From Persicobacter psychrovividus (GTDB lineage: Bacteria > Bacteroidota > Bacteroidia > Cytophagales > Cyclobacteriaceae), in NCBI RefSeq assembly GCF_036492425.1, contig NZ_AP025297.1, positions 62,001 to 126,000 of the forward strand: a stretch of DNA of 64,000 nt. The letters run 5' to 3'. This document shows positions 16,438-25,747 of the stretch, in pieces. A program made the position numbers and the translations under genes. Numbering within the stretch: the stretch's first letter is position 1; every line of letters starts with the position of its first letter. The notes beneath the pieces are model-generated. The model saw only the letters and a list, made by a program, of their open reading frames with translations. It searched no databases and was not told where the DNA came from.

Positions 16438-18338
16438 TATATCGAGTCAATCATCTGAATTAAAGATTTTTTTTCATCGTCAGATATAGTACTAATGCTG
16501 TTGATATATGCTTTGTAATCAAATGGCAAATGCTTAACTGTTTTAGCAGGAAAACCTCTATTTATCAATGCTTTGAATGTTTCAAAACCGCTTTTATTGT
16601 TATAGTAATCAGAAAATGCACCGAAAATCACAGGAACGTCCCCATATTCTTCATTGGAAGAATATTCATTTTTGTCCGCCCCTCCGTGGATAAGAAGGTC
16701 AATAATATCAATGTTTTTTTGCTTGATGGCTACTGCAATGGGCGTGTTACCTTCCAGATCCTTTTGATTAACATTGATGCCTGCATTGATCAGCAACTCA
16801 ATTTTTTCATAAACAGGATTTCGCATCGCTAATAGTATGGCATTCAGGCCATCTCGGTCAATTTGATGAATGTCTTTGATTTTTGGAAGCACATAGGCTA
16901 AAGCCTCTGCAGAGGGATTTCTCCATGCCACGGAAAATAGGCTTGACTCATTTGCAAAACCGATACTTTGATCCAAGTCTATATCAAGCTCCTCCCCAAT
17001 CAACTTAACAACGTCAATATCGGCATTTGCCAAAAGCACGAACAGGTCAGTGATTTTAAGCGGTATGGTATGATATTGATTAGAACACTCGACAAGCAGT
17101 TTCATCGCTTCAAAATCATGATTATGATAAGCTACAACCATGGGCGACCTTCTTTTGTAAGCGACTGCATGATCATCAGCGCCATGAGCATGAAGAATTT
17201 TGATCATATCTAATTTATGATTTTGAACAGCATGACAAAGGGGAGTAAAATGGCGGCTGTCCATATGATCGATATCTAATTTAGAACTGGTCAAGAGCGG
17301 GATAAAATTGAATTTTTCATTTTCTACAGCATAAAAATACATGTTTTGACCCATGCGATCGACGGTATCAATATCCGCACCCGCATCGATCAAATGATTC
17401 ACTATCGTAGGCGTTTCGGCCATACCAAAAGCCAGCATCAGTGGACTTACCTCCATTTTGTCTTTAGCATTTACATCAAAGCCCTTATTGATCAACTTCT
17501 GGTAATAATCCTTATCCGCATTTATAATTGCACTTTGATAAAGGTAAAAGGTCTCAACTTTCTTGATTTCATCGATATTACACTCTTTTAGCATTTTATC
17601 AAGCAAAGACTCACGGTTGAATCTCATCGCAAAATTCATGATCTGGACTTGATCGCTTGGGCTATGGTTATGGGATTGAGAAATAATCAAGTCGATGATT
17701 CTGGTATCATATTTCTTTTTGGGTTTTGATGAAGACCTCCGTTTCATTCGTTGCTCATAAAGCGATTCAGCCTCAAACATATAATCGATCACGGATTGAT
17801 CTTTACCTATTTTAGTATTTAATTCAACTCCCTCAGCGATCAATAAGTCAACCATCTTAAAGTTGCTGATACGTAATGCAAAAGGCAAAGGACCTATCGT
17901 ATGATTTGGGATAATGCTATCCAACTGAGCCCCATGCTTCAGTAGTAAATGAAGAGCTTTTTTATTACCACAGAACAGGGAAGTGCGTATTGGAGTCCCA
18001 ATTGAGTTGGGAAATTGCTTCACATTGAATTCAGGATGATTAATTATTCGCTTATAAAGCTTGTTATGTGATCGCCGGCAAGACAGTGTCCATAATTTTT
18101 CGAGCTCCTTACTTTTGAGGTATTGGGAATAATGATCGAATAGGTAAACCGATGATCTTTGGTTGGATTGATATTCAGCACAAATTAATAGCTGTTCGGG
18201 AGTGAACTCATGTGATTTAAGATATCCTTTGATCTCTTTGAGTTGACCATGAAAAAACACGCTATCTGTTTGGGCGAGAACAGCGAACCCATGTCCCAAA
18301 AAAATGAATAAAAAACTTAGGCTGAGGTATCGATACAT
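16437..18338 (-). CDS. Exported ankyrin-repeat protein
   Basis: 634 residues from the ATG at 18338 (MYRYLSLSFLFIFLGHGFAV), preferred over an in-frame start 33 bp upstream because it gives a clean signal peptide ending AVLAQ. From about residue 110 the protein is a chain of ankyrin repeats, for example GTPIRTSLFCGNKKALHLLL, VSPLMLAFGMAETPTIVNHL, FTPLCHAVQNHKLDMIKIL and GNTPIAVAIKQKNIDIIDLL. Ankyrin repeats bind proteins; an exported form could act in the periplasm or at the surface. It lies in the accessory island and is followed by a 52-aa ORF with TAATG overlap. No catalytic domain seen. Confidence 0.85.
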   Translation of the reverse strand: MYRYLSLSFLFIFLGHGFAVLAQTDSVFFHGQLKEIKGYLKSHEFTPEQLLICAEYQSNQRSSVYLFDHYSQYLKSKELEKLWTLSCRRSHNKLYKRIINHPEFNVKQFPNSIGTPIRTSLFCGNKKALHLLLKHGAQLDSIIPNHTIGPLPFALRISNFKMVDLLIAEGVELNTKIGKDQSVIDYMFEAESLYEQRMKRRSSSKPKKKYDTRIIDLIISQSHNHSPSDQVQIMNFAMRFNRESLLDKMLKECNIDEIKKVETFYLYQSAIINADKDYYQKLINKGFDVNAKDKMEVSPLMLAFGMAETPTIVNHLIDAGADIDTVDRMGQNMYFYAVENEKFNFIPLLTSSKLDIDHMDSRHFTPLCHAVQNHKLDMIKILHAHGADDHAVAYKRRSPMVVAYHNHDFEAMKLLVECSNQYHTIPLKITDLFVLLANADIDVVKLIGEELDIDLDQSIGFANESSLFSVAWRNPSAEALAYVLPKIKDIHQIDRDGLNAILLAMRNPVYEKIELLINAGINVNQKDLEGNTPIAVAIKQKNIDIIDLLIHGGADKNEYSSNEEYGDVPVIFGAFSDYYNNKSGFETFKALINRGFPAKTVKHLPFDYKAYINSISTISDDEKKSLIQMIDSI

Positions 18339-18434
18339 AAAGGTTATTCGAGTAAATATATTTTCTCTCAAAAATCAATTGGGCAATATGTTACATTACT
18401 TTGACTAAAACCCAATGATTTGTGCAAATTGTCC

Positions 18435-18578
18435 GAACTAATACAGACTTTAGCAACCTTAACCCAAGTCGGAGGAGGTGTTGACACAGGTCATGGCGGT
18501 AAGCAACGTAATGATGATGATGATTTGTTTAAAAAGAAGCGGAAGCGGAGAGGAATCGATTTTGGGATAGGGATGTAG
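18435..18578 (+). pseudogene. Second copy of the relaxase C-terminal tail (scar)
   Basis: 47 codons in frame with no start: ELIQTLATLTQ, a glycine stretch, GHGGKQRNDDDDLFKKK and RGIDFG, ending in a stop. It corresponds residue by residue to the last ~48 residues of the relaxase ending at 9167 (LMQSLATLTQGG...GHGGKQRDDDD...), with nucleotide differences spread throughout. The body of this relaxase is missing; upstream DNA belongs to the ankyrin gene region. It lies 75 bp before ATPase copy 2. Confidence 0.88.
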
Positions 18579-18653
18579 GTATACTCCATCATTCAGGAAT
18601 CGTAACAACATCATTTCCCCAAAATTCAGTATCTTTAACCACCATACAAAAAA

Positions 18654-20252
18654 ATGGATAATCCCATGAGCCAAAGACAAGCATTGCCGATCGGAATACA
18701 GACTTTTGAGGACCTTCGAACAGGGGGGGCTGATTATCTATATATAGACAAGACAGCATACATTCACGAAATGACAAAACTTCCAAAAGGTTACTACTTC
18801 CTTTCCCGTCCTCGCCGTTTTGGTAAGTCGATGCTGTGCTCAACCTTGCAGGCGCTTTTTGAAGGAAAGAAGGAACTCTTCGAAGGCTTATATATTCATG
18901 ACAAATGGGATTGGTCGGAGAAATATCCAGTAGTTAGAATTGATTTGAGTGGGATCAAATACACTTCCATAGAAGATCTGGAAAAGCAACTGACAAATGC
19001 TCTGATTGATAATTGCCATAAGTTCGAATTGGATTTGGACAATTTTAAAAAATCAGGGCATGGTCCACAATTATCGGAATTGATTCGCACCTTGTATGAA
19101 AGGTATCAAAGTAAGGTAGTGGTCTTGATTGATGAATATGACAAACCAATTCAAGATACGCTATCGAACGATGATGACTTGGCTTCAAAATCGTTGGATG
19201 TTCTTCGTGGGTTTTATTCAGCCATCAAAGCCTCAGATCAGTATATCCGTTTTTGCTTCATGACCGGAATAACCAAATTTACTGGAGTAGGTCTTTTTAG
19301 TGGGGCAAATAACTTTGAAGACATTACCCTGGATAGTTCATATGCATCCATTTGTGGGTTTACGCAACACGAGTTGAATACCTGTTTCGGAGATTACTTC
19401 GACGGGATTGATATGGAAGAAGTCCAAGCTTGGTATAATGGCTATAATTACCTCGGGGAGAAGGTTTACAACCCATATGACATTCTGTTATTTCTAAAGA
19501 AAAAAGGGAAATTTGATAATTATTGGTGGGATTCAGGCCAGCCATCTTTTTTGACCAAGATGTTTGAGAAAGGTGCATATGAAACTTACGATTTGGAAAA
19601 CTTGGAATTGTCTTCACAGGAATTAAAGCAATTTACACTAAGTAATTTTAATTTACCTTCTTTGCTCTGGCAGGCAGGTTATTTGACGATTACGGAAGAG
19701 ATTCAAGAGCCTTTTGGCGGGAGCAGCTATGTACTTGCCACCCCTAATCGTGAAGTTCGAATGACCTTGAACATGCTCTTTTTAATCAGTCTGACTTCGG
19801 TAGAATCTAACCGCCTTTTGAAACGAAATGAAGCTGCACGTAGCTTATTCAAAAATGACTTAGAGCAATTCGAAGCCAGTGTCCGTGCGATGTTTGCCGC
19901 CATTCCTTTCAATAATTATGTTCAAAACAACATTCAAAAATATGAGGGGTTCTACGCTTCGGTGATGTTCAGTTTCATGGCTGGGCTTGGGCTAAAATGC
20001 AGAACGGAAGAATCGATCTCCACCGGTCGGATCGATATGACGATGGAAAGCCCAACGCATATTTATGTGATCAAATTCAAGGTTAATGCACCGCAGCCGA
20101 AAGATGGCGAAAGAGGTGAAGCCTTGGATCAGATTCATGAGAAAAAATACTATGAACCGTATCTGAATTATGGCCGAAAGATCGTTTTGATCGGGATGCA
20201 TTTTAATGAGAAGGATAGGAATTTGGATTGGTTTAAGACGGAGGAGTTGTAG
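18654..20252 (+). CDS. AAA-ATPase-like protein with PD-(D/E)XK-type domain, copy 2
   Basis: 532 residues, paralog of the gene at 9999. The first ~100 residues and the 45 bp upstream are almost identical to copy 1, while residues about 105-150 are quite different and the rest is moderately diverged, a mosaic pattern. Walker A-like RPRRFGKSML and Walker B VVVLIDEYDKP are kept. In the C-terminal nuclease core the Asp of GRIDM is kept, but the E-x-K motif reads IKFK instead of EFK, so the catalytic Glu is Lys. This copy may be nuclease-dead. Downstream DNA at 20310-20345 resembles the terminator after the scar at 56343. Confidence 0.85.
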   Translation: MDNPMSQRQALPIGIQTFEDLRTGGADYLYIDKTAYIHEMTKLPKGYYFLSRPRRFGKSMLCSTLQALFEGKKELFEGLYIHDKWDWSEKYPVVRIDLSGIKYTSIEDLEKQLTNALIDNCHKFELDLDNFKKSGHGPQLSELIRTLYERYQSKVVVLIDEYDKPIQDTLSNDDDLASKSLDVLRGFYSAIKASDQYIRFCFMTGITKFTGVGLFSGANNFEDITLDSSYASICGFTQHELNTCFGDYFDGIDMEEVQAWYNGYNYLGEKVYNPYDILLFLKKKGKFDNYWWDSGQPSFLTKMFEKGAYETYDLENLELSSQELKQFTLSNFNLPSLLWQAGYLTITEEIQEPFGGSSYVLATPNREVRMTLNMLFLISLTSVESNRLLKRNEAARSLFKNDLEQFEASVRAMFAAIPFNNYVQNNIQKYEGFYASVMFSFMAGLGLKCRTEESISTGRIDMTMESPTHIYVIKFKVNAPQPKDGERGEALDQIHEKKYYEPYLNYGRKIVLIGMHFNEKDRNLDWFKTEEL

Positions 20253-20447
20253 TTAGACCAAAACACTAACATTTTATTAAAAATCGTTGCTAAAAAAACC
20301 GCTATTGTTTTGATTGTCAGTAACGCACAGCAGGGATTTTCTTTATTTCTTTACTTTCATTTGAGCTAAAGACTTCCAGCGTGTTTTAGGGGAAAGGCTC
20401 ATTCTCTTCGTAATACTCATAGATTTTTTAAAATTAAACATAAACCT
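20253..20447. other. Island / PUL boundary intergenic region
   Basis: 195 bp. A segment at about 20316-20345 (GCTATTG ... GTCAG ... CAGCAGGGATTTT) is a degenerate relative of the terminator at 56579-56629, but one arm has mutated so it no longer forms a good stem. The last 18 bp before the next gene, ATTAAACATAAACCTATG, are identical to the leader of the GH9 gene at 27401. Confidence 0.5.
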
Positions 20448-23400
20448 ATGCGTAAACGTGGACCCAAAACTTTCTGGGCCTTGCTATTGCTATGCCTATT
20501 TTTTTGCAAGCATACAGCCAATGCCCAAAATGACCCCTTTCAATTTTCTTCGGTAACCATCGGTGGTGGTGGATACATCACTGGAATTTTTCAGCACCCG
20601 ACTGATGCATCTTTATTGTATGCCCGCACCGATGTGGGGGGATGTTACCGATTCGATCATCAACAACAGGAATGGATTCAGTTGATGAATGGCCTGACCG
20701 TCGAACAAGTCGCTTACAATAATGTCGATGCGATTGCCCTTGCCAAGACGAATCCGGATTTGATTTTTATCGCAGTCGGTAATGCGATTGATGCGGTGGA
20801 TCCGAACGATATTTTGAAATCTACCGATCAGGGAGGACACTGGACTCCTTTGAATTTTCCTGTGGAGAAAGCTTTCGAGAGTAATCAGCGCGATGTCCGT
20901 TATATTGGCGAGCGCCTGGCGGTAGATCCGCAGCATGAGGACATCATTTTTGCAGGAACGAAAGAGGCTGGCCTGTGGATCAGCCGTGATGGCGGAGCAA
21001 GCTGGCAACAGAATGCCGACATTCCTCATGGCACCAAAAACTCGGCTTCCTCGGCCAAGATCGTTGGGGTGAGAAACATTGTTTTTGATGAAAGCACAAC
21101 AACTACCATCGATGGAAAAACAGTCAGCGGAACAATCTATGTAGGTGCTTACGAAGAAGGTGTTTACAAAAGTACCGATGGCGGTCAGACTTTTGAAAAG
21201 ATGCCCAACAGCCCTGAAACGCCAAGAAGGCTGTTTTTGAATGCCTCGCAGGAACTGTGGGTGAGCACAGGCTACCCGATCGGGAGCAACCCGCAACAGC
21301 AGGGCGGTGGTCGTGTTTATCATTACCAAAACAACGAGTGGGTAGATAAATCGCCGAACACCAATATGGCGAGCCGTCCATACGGAGCGATTGCCATTTC
21401 AGCGGATGACGATAACAAGATTATTGTTGCCGAAGGGAAAAACCGCTCGAATCAGGCAATGTACCGAACCAACAATGCCAATGATGCCGAGCCTCTATGG
21501 GAGAAGTTCAACCCGACGCCATCAAGCGACAAAAAAATACAACCTCAGTGGTGGAAAGATCACTTCTTTGCTACTGGACCGAGCAGTATTTTCTTTGACA
21601 TCACCGATGACAACCAAATTTGGATGGCAGATGGTTTCGGCATCTGGCATACCGAAAATGTTTGGGACAATAACAAGGAGATCATCTGGGAAGCGAAAGT
21701 GAAAGGCGTGGAAGAGTTGGTAATGATGACCACACTAACACCTCCTGCACCAAATGCCGTTTCGCTGTTCAGTGGGGCTGCCGACGCCGATGGCTTCGCA
21801 CACCACGACCTGAACGACTTCCCGACTCAACCGCTTCAGCCTTCAGACTGGGCATCAACCGCTTTGGATTATGTCGCTTCAACGCCTGAACACATGATGC
21901 GTCTATTGACTTCCAAGACCTCTGGCGGAGAAATTTACTGGTCGGAAAACAGCGGTGAAACTTGGACCAAAACCACAGCGAATCCTATTGTAAGTCCCAT
22001 GACGCTCGGCAAGGCTGCGGTGTCGGCGCAGTCGTTGGACAATATGGTGATTGTTCCTGCATACAATGCCTGGGAGATTGAACCGCAAACCGTACCCCTT
22101 TATTTTACTCAAGATCGGGGAGCAAGCTGGCAGGAAACTAACATCAGTTTTAATCCTGGACCGATTGATAACTGGTGGGTACATGACCATATCATCGTAG
22201 CGGATAAAGTTCAGCCGAATACCTTTTATTTCTTCTACAAAAGAAAATCAACCCTGTACCGTTCGACTGATGGCGGTGCCAATTTCGAAGCGATTTATCA
22301 GTTCCCTAATCATGAAAATATCTGGGGAAAACCGAATAAATACTGGGCGCAATGGGTGCATTTGGTTTCTGTGGACGAAAAGGCTAGAGAGTTGTGGATC
22401 AGTTTACCACAAGATGGTTTGTTCAGAAGTTTGGATGGTGGCGACACTTGGACGAAGATGGGTGGATTGTCAAATCCGAAATCAGTAGCGGTCGGTAAGC
22501 CACAAAACGAGGGCGACCCGATGGTGATCTATACCATTGCAAGTGTGGATGGCGATCAGGGCTTGTTCATGTCTTTGGACGATGGGCAGCAGTGGCGCCG
22601 TTGCGATGACAATGAGTATAATTTTGGAATGATTCTGAACCACATGAGTGCAAGCCGTCAGACTTTCGGTGAGGTGTTTATTGCCACGGGTGGCCGAGGA
22701 ATTGTTCGGGCAAATGTGGGTGCTAATCTTCCTCCTGTGGTAACTTTTAAGCCTGTGGGAAAGATTGAATATTCTTTTCCCGAAGAAGGAAATGACCACA
22801 AAGTACGTTTTGACGCTTCAAACTCCGAAAACCCAAATGGTGGGCAGGTGACCTTTCACTGGGATTTTGGTGATGGAACGACAAGCAACGGGGCAGTAGT
22901 TGATCATACTTACACAGACTACGGAAATTATACTGCAGAATTAACCATCACCGATCGATTAGGGTTGGAGCATGTTTCAAGCACTGAAATTTTGATCAAT
23001 GCCAAGCCAACAATCAGTTGGCTTTCGCCGGCGGACAGCACGGAATTTCCTTTGGGGTCCACGGTTACTTTGTCGGTAGCTGTGGCAGATAACAATGGTG
23101 CCGAGGACATTGATCGGGTGATTTTCTGGTCGGGCAATTGGCAGTGGTTGCATACCGATCGGGATGGTCCTGATTATACCTATGAGGTGGATTTGTCTTT
23201 GGGGAAAAATACCTTCATCGCGGAAGTTTATGACAAAGCTGGGTCCAAAACGGCGACCGAGGTTTTGACCCTTTTCAGTGGCAGCGTTAGTGAAGGCGAT
23301 TATGTGATTGGACTGAACTGTGGTGGTGGAAATTATCAGGATGCAGCAGGCAATCTATTCCTCTCGGATGATTTGTTTACAGGCGGAAGTACTTACAGCG

Positions 23401-24788
23401 TTTCAACAGATATTGCAGGAACAGACGATGATGTTTTGTATCAAACCGAAAGGGTAGGAGAAAATTTCAGCTATCAGATCCCTGTAGAAAATGGGATGTA
23501 TAAACTGACTTTCAAACTGGCAGAATTGGGATGGCAGGAAGCAGGAAAACGCATTTTCAATGTAGATGTGGAAGGCAATCGCGCGCTATCGGATCTTGAT
23601 CTTTTTGCCGTTGCGGGTTATCAAACTGCATACGATGTGGATGAAATCGTTACGGTTACTGATGGCACTTTGGACATTGCCGTAACGGGTGTTGAGCGTT
23701 CGGGGAAAATCAACGCTATTTTGGTGCAGACCGTCGAAGCGGAAGAAACATTGCCTGTGCCTCAAAATTTAACAGCCAATCAGGACCTGACGACGGTGAA
23801 CCTTCAATGGTCATCACTTGACGATGCTTCCCTGAATTTTAATATTTATAAAAAAGTAGGAGTAGACGGGACGCCCGTTTTAGAAAATGGGGTACCTGTG
23901 GCTGGCAATAATTGGTCGGGTGAAATTACCCAAGGGCAGGACTACACCTATTTTGTAAAAGCAGTCAATTCGGAAGGTCAAGAGTCTGAGGCTTCGGAAG
24001 GTGTTCAAGTGTACGGAACGTTACAGGAGTTTTCTGTTCGACCGTTTGGGGATACCTATATCGACCTTCAGAAAGCAGATCAAAATTTCGCTTCGGAAAA
24101 AGAATTACGTGTGCAGTACAAGCCTGCCGATCAGTATCCTGATCCTGCCGAACGCGTGGCGTTGTTGCAATTTGATTTGAGTGATTTCGAACAAGTGGTA
24201 GCGGTGGATTTTCAGATCAAAACCAAAGTACAAAAAGTGGGGGTGCACCAACTGAGCTTGATTGAATATACATTTGACCCTGCAACTGTAACTTGGAATA
24301 ACTTCAACGAAGGAACATCCGATGGTCTTGCTGTTTTCGATATGCCAACTGATGGTGCATGGGCGACCGTTAGTATCCCTCAGGAGAAAGTCAGTACACA
24401 AATGGCTTTCAAGGTATCAGCGATTACGGCTACTTCGGGATACGGACAATATTGGTCCAATGATGGAAATGCTTCGAATGCGCCGAATCTGAAGGTGGTG
24501 GGGAAATGTTCGAATTGCCGAGTATTGAATGCACCTGTCAAGCAATCGACAGGTACCGTATTTCCAAATCCATTTACCAATCAGTTGCAGGTAAATTGGA
24601 AGGGTGATCTTACAGAAACAATCCTACAATATAAAATTTTCAGTCTGACAGGTCGATTAATGTTGGAAGGGGAATCAAAGCAAAGCAACTTTAAGATCAA
24701 TACCGCTTCGCTTGCTGGTGGTCAGCTGTATTTTATTCAGTTGTCTGATGGAGCGAATCAGCAGATGACTAAAATGATCAAGCGATAA
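20448..24788 (+). CDS. Secreted GH74-like xyloglucanase with PKD, malectin-like, FN3 and DNRLRE-like modules and T9SS tail
   Basis: 1446 residues. Signal peptide ending ANA. Residues about 30-770 form a GH74-type pair of seven-bladed propellers: opening VTIGGGGYITGIFQHP...YARTDVGGCYRFD with the expected catalytic Asp of TDVGG, BNR-like KSTDQGG / SRDGGASW / KSTDGGQTF / SLDGGDTW repeats, and the second conserved block SGAADADGFAHHDL. Then a PKD domain (about 785-860, FHWDFGDGTTS), an Ig-like part, a malectin-like domain (about 965-1090), an FN3 domain (about 1100-1190), a DNRLRE-like domain (about 1195-1340) and a T9SS tail (FPNPFTNQLQVNW ...). GH74 enzymes are endo-acting on xyloglucan or related beta-glucan. 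Probably surface-attached. Confidence 0.85.
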   Translation: MRKRGPKTFWALLLLCLFFCKHTANAQNDPFQFSSVTIGGGGYITGIFQHPTDASLLYARTDVGGCYRFDHQQQEWIQLMNGLTVEQVAYNNVDAIALAKTNPDLIFIAVGNAIDAVDPNDILKSTDQGGHWTPLNFPVEKAFESNQRDVRYIGERLAVDPQHEDIIFAGTKEAGLWISRDGGASWQQNADIPHGTKNSASSAKIVGVRNIVFDESTTTTIDGKTVSGTIYVGAYEEGVYKSTDGGQTFEKMPNSPETPRRLFLNASQELWVSTGYPIGSNPQQQGGGRVYHYQNNEWVDKSPNTNMASRPYGAIAISADDDNKIIVAEGKNRSNQAMYRTNNANDAEPLWEKFNPTPSSDKKIQPQWWKDHFFATGPSSIFFDITDDNQIWMADGFGIWHTENVWDNNKEIIWEAKVKGVEELVMMTTLTPPAPNAVSLFSGAADADGFAHHDLNDFPTQPLQPSDWASTALDYVASTPEHMMRLLTSKTSGGEIYWSENSGETWTKTTANPIVSPMTLGKAAVSAQSLDNMVIVPAYNAWEIEPQTVPLYFTQDRGASWQETNISFNPGPIDNWWVHDHIIVADKVQPNTFYFFYKRKSTLYRSTDGGANFEAIYQFPNHENIWGKPNKYWAQWVHLVSVDEKARELWISLPQDGLFRSLDGGDTWTKMGGLSNPKSVAVGKPQNEGDPMVIYTIASVDGDQGLFMSLDDGQQWRRCDDNEYNFGMILNHMSASRQTFGEVFIATGGRGIVRANVGANLPPVVTFKPVGKIEYSFPEEGNDHKVRFDASNSENPNGGQVTFHWDFGDGTTSNGAVVDHTYTDYGNYTAELTITDRLGLEHVSSTEILINAKPTISWLSPADSTEFPLGSTVTLSVAVADNNGAEDIDRVIFWSGNWQWLHTDRDGPDYTYEVDLSLGKNTFIAEVYDKAGSKTATEVLTLFSGSVSEGDYVIGLNCGGGNYQDAAGNLFLSDDLFTGGSTYSVSTDIAGTDDDVLYQTERVGENFSYQIPVENGMYKLTFKLAELGWQEAGKRIFNVDVEGNRALSDLDLFAVAGYQTAYDVDEIVTVTDGTLDIAVTGVERSGKINAILVQTVEAEETLPVPQNLTANQDLTTVNLQWSSLDDASLNFNIYKKVGVDGTPVLENGVPVAGNNWSGEITQGQDYTYFVKAVNSEGQESEASEGVQVYGTLQEFSVRPFGDTYIDLQKADQNFASEKELRVQYKPADQYPDPAERVALLQFDLSDFEQVVAVDFQIKTKVQKVGVHQLSLIEYTFDPATVTWNNFNEGTSDGLAVFDMPTDGAWATVSIPQEKVSTQMAFKVSAITATSGYGQYWSNDGNASNAPNLKVVGKCSNCRVLNAPVKQSTGTVFPNPFTNQLQVNWKGDLTETILQYKIFSLTGRLMLEGESKQSNFKINTASLAGGQLYFIQLSDGANQQMTKMIKR

Positions 24789-24818
24789 TCATTAACAATA
24801 CTGTGGCGGCAGGGCATG

Positions 24819-24854
24819 TATTGTAGCCCCAAGGCATGCCTTGGGGCTACAATA
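24819..24854. repeat. Perfect 36-bp palindrome between convergent genes
   Basis: Both arms match over 18 bp without any loop, centred on AAGGCATGCCTT. It ends at the base before the stop codon of the lipoprotein gene on the minus strand and lies 30 bp after the stop of the GH74 gene. It could stop transcription from both sides or form a cruciform. Its GCATGC core is shared with the 20-bp palindrome at 31829. Confidence 0.85.
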
Positions 24855-25631
24855 TTAAATATTGATTTCATTCCCACTTGGGTCCGTTACTTTATAAACA
24901 AACAAACCATCTGGGATCTGATCATATTCCATATATTTCGAATGAATTCCCACCTCAGGCGTTTGTGCCTGATCAGCAGTATAATAAATTTCCATCGGGA
25001 AAAAGCCTGGCTGCATATATATGGTGCTGTCCATTGCATCGCCGTTAGCCTCCAATAATGGATTATCAATTACAAACAAAGAAGCATCCTTGCTGTGTCC
25101 CAAAGTGAAGCGATAATCTCCTGCTGCAGGAATATAAATCAATCCTTTTACTTTGGTGTAAACCTCCTCCTGGCTTTTCTCAAACAAATGTTTTGTAGCT
25201 ACTGGCGTACTTTCCTTTAGCTTCGAAGCGCCTTCCTCTTGCTGAAAAGTAGTTTTCAATACACCGTGCGCCAATTTCACGGGTCGGACGAATTTGGTGA
25301 AATAGGCTCGTTTAATTTCCGAAGTATCCTGTTGTGCATTGACTTCCACAAAAGAAACAATGCGGTTTTCGCCCAATGTCAAAGCACCTTTGTAGGGCAC
25401 AAATTTATTGCTCGGCACAAAAGGGTTGAAGGTGTATAATAACTGATTTCCCGTTGGAGAAATGATCTCAAGGGCAGTGGTGTCCGAGGTAACATAGGCC
25501 ATGGTGGTGTCTTTCTGGTTGAAAACCACATAGGCAGCTTCGTTCGTTTGGGTCGCTTGTTTGGTGATGTTGGGTTGGCAGGCAGCCACCGCAAAACCGC
25601 TCAATAGTATATAAAAAAATCGTTTCATCAT
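24855..25631 (-). CDS. Lipoprotein with PA14-like fold
   Basis: 258 residues from ATG 25631; an in-frame start 66 bp further upstream is rejected because MMKRFFYILLSGFAVAAC is a proper lipoprotein signal with the lipobox Cys. The C-terminal half (VYTKVKGLIYIPAAGDYRFTLGHSKDASLFVIDN ... IYYTADQAQTPEVGIHSK) resembles PA14 domains, which bind carbohydrate and are frequent in glycan loci. No catalytic motif seen. It is the only minus-strand gene in this part of the PUL, divergent from the six-hairpin glycosidase at 25748. Likely an outer-membrane or periplasmic glycan-binding lipoprotein. Confidence 0.65.
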   Translation of the reverse strand: MMKRFFYILLSGFAVAACQPNITKQATQTNEAAYVVFNQKDTTMAYVTSDTTALEIISPTGNQLLYTFNPFVPSNKFVPYKGALTLGENRIVSFVEVNAQQDTSEIKRAYFTKFVRPVKLAHGVLKTTFQQEEGASKLKESTPVATKHLFEKSQEEVYTKVKGLIYIPAAGDYRFTLGHSKDASLFVIDNPLLEANGDAMDSTIYMQPGFFPMEIYYTADQAQTPEVGIHSKYMEYDQIPDGLFVYKVTDPSGNEINI

Positions 25632-25747
25632 GATTATTAGTTGATCGTTAATGATACGATTTTTTTCCTTTTTTCCCCCAAGCCCAATGGGGGACAATCG
25701 CCTTTTGCTCGTATGATTTCATATTTATTGACATCACTATATACACC

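Noticed and set aside
20613-21329. 238-codon minus-strand ORF inside the GH74-like gene
   Set aside because: Antisense to the conserved propeller repeats; composition reflects the opposite coding strand. No independent support.
24816-25058. 80-codon plus-strand ORF across the 36-bp palindrome and lipoprotein end
   Set aside because: Runs through the palindrome and antisense to the PA14-like lipoprotein gene; no start context or motif.
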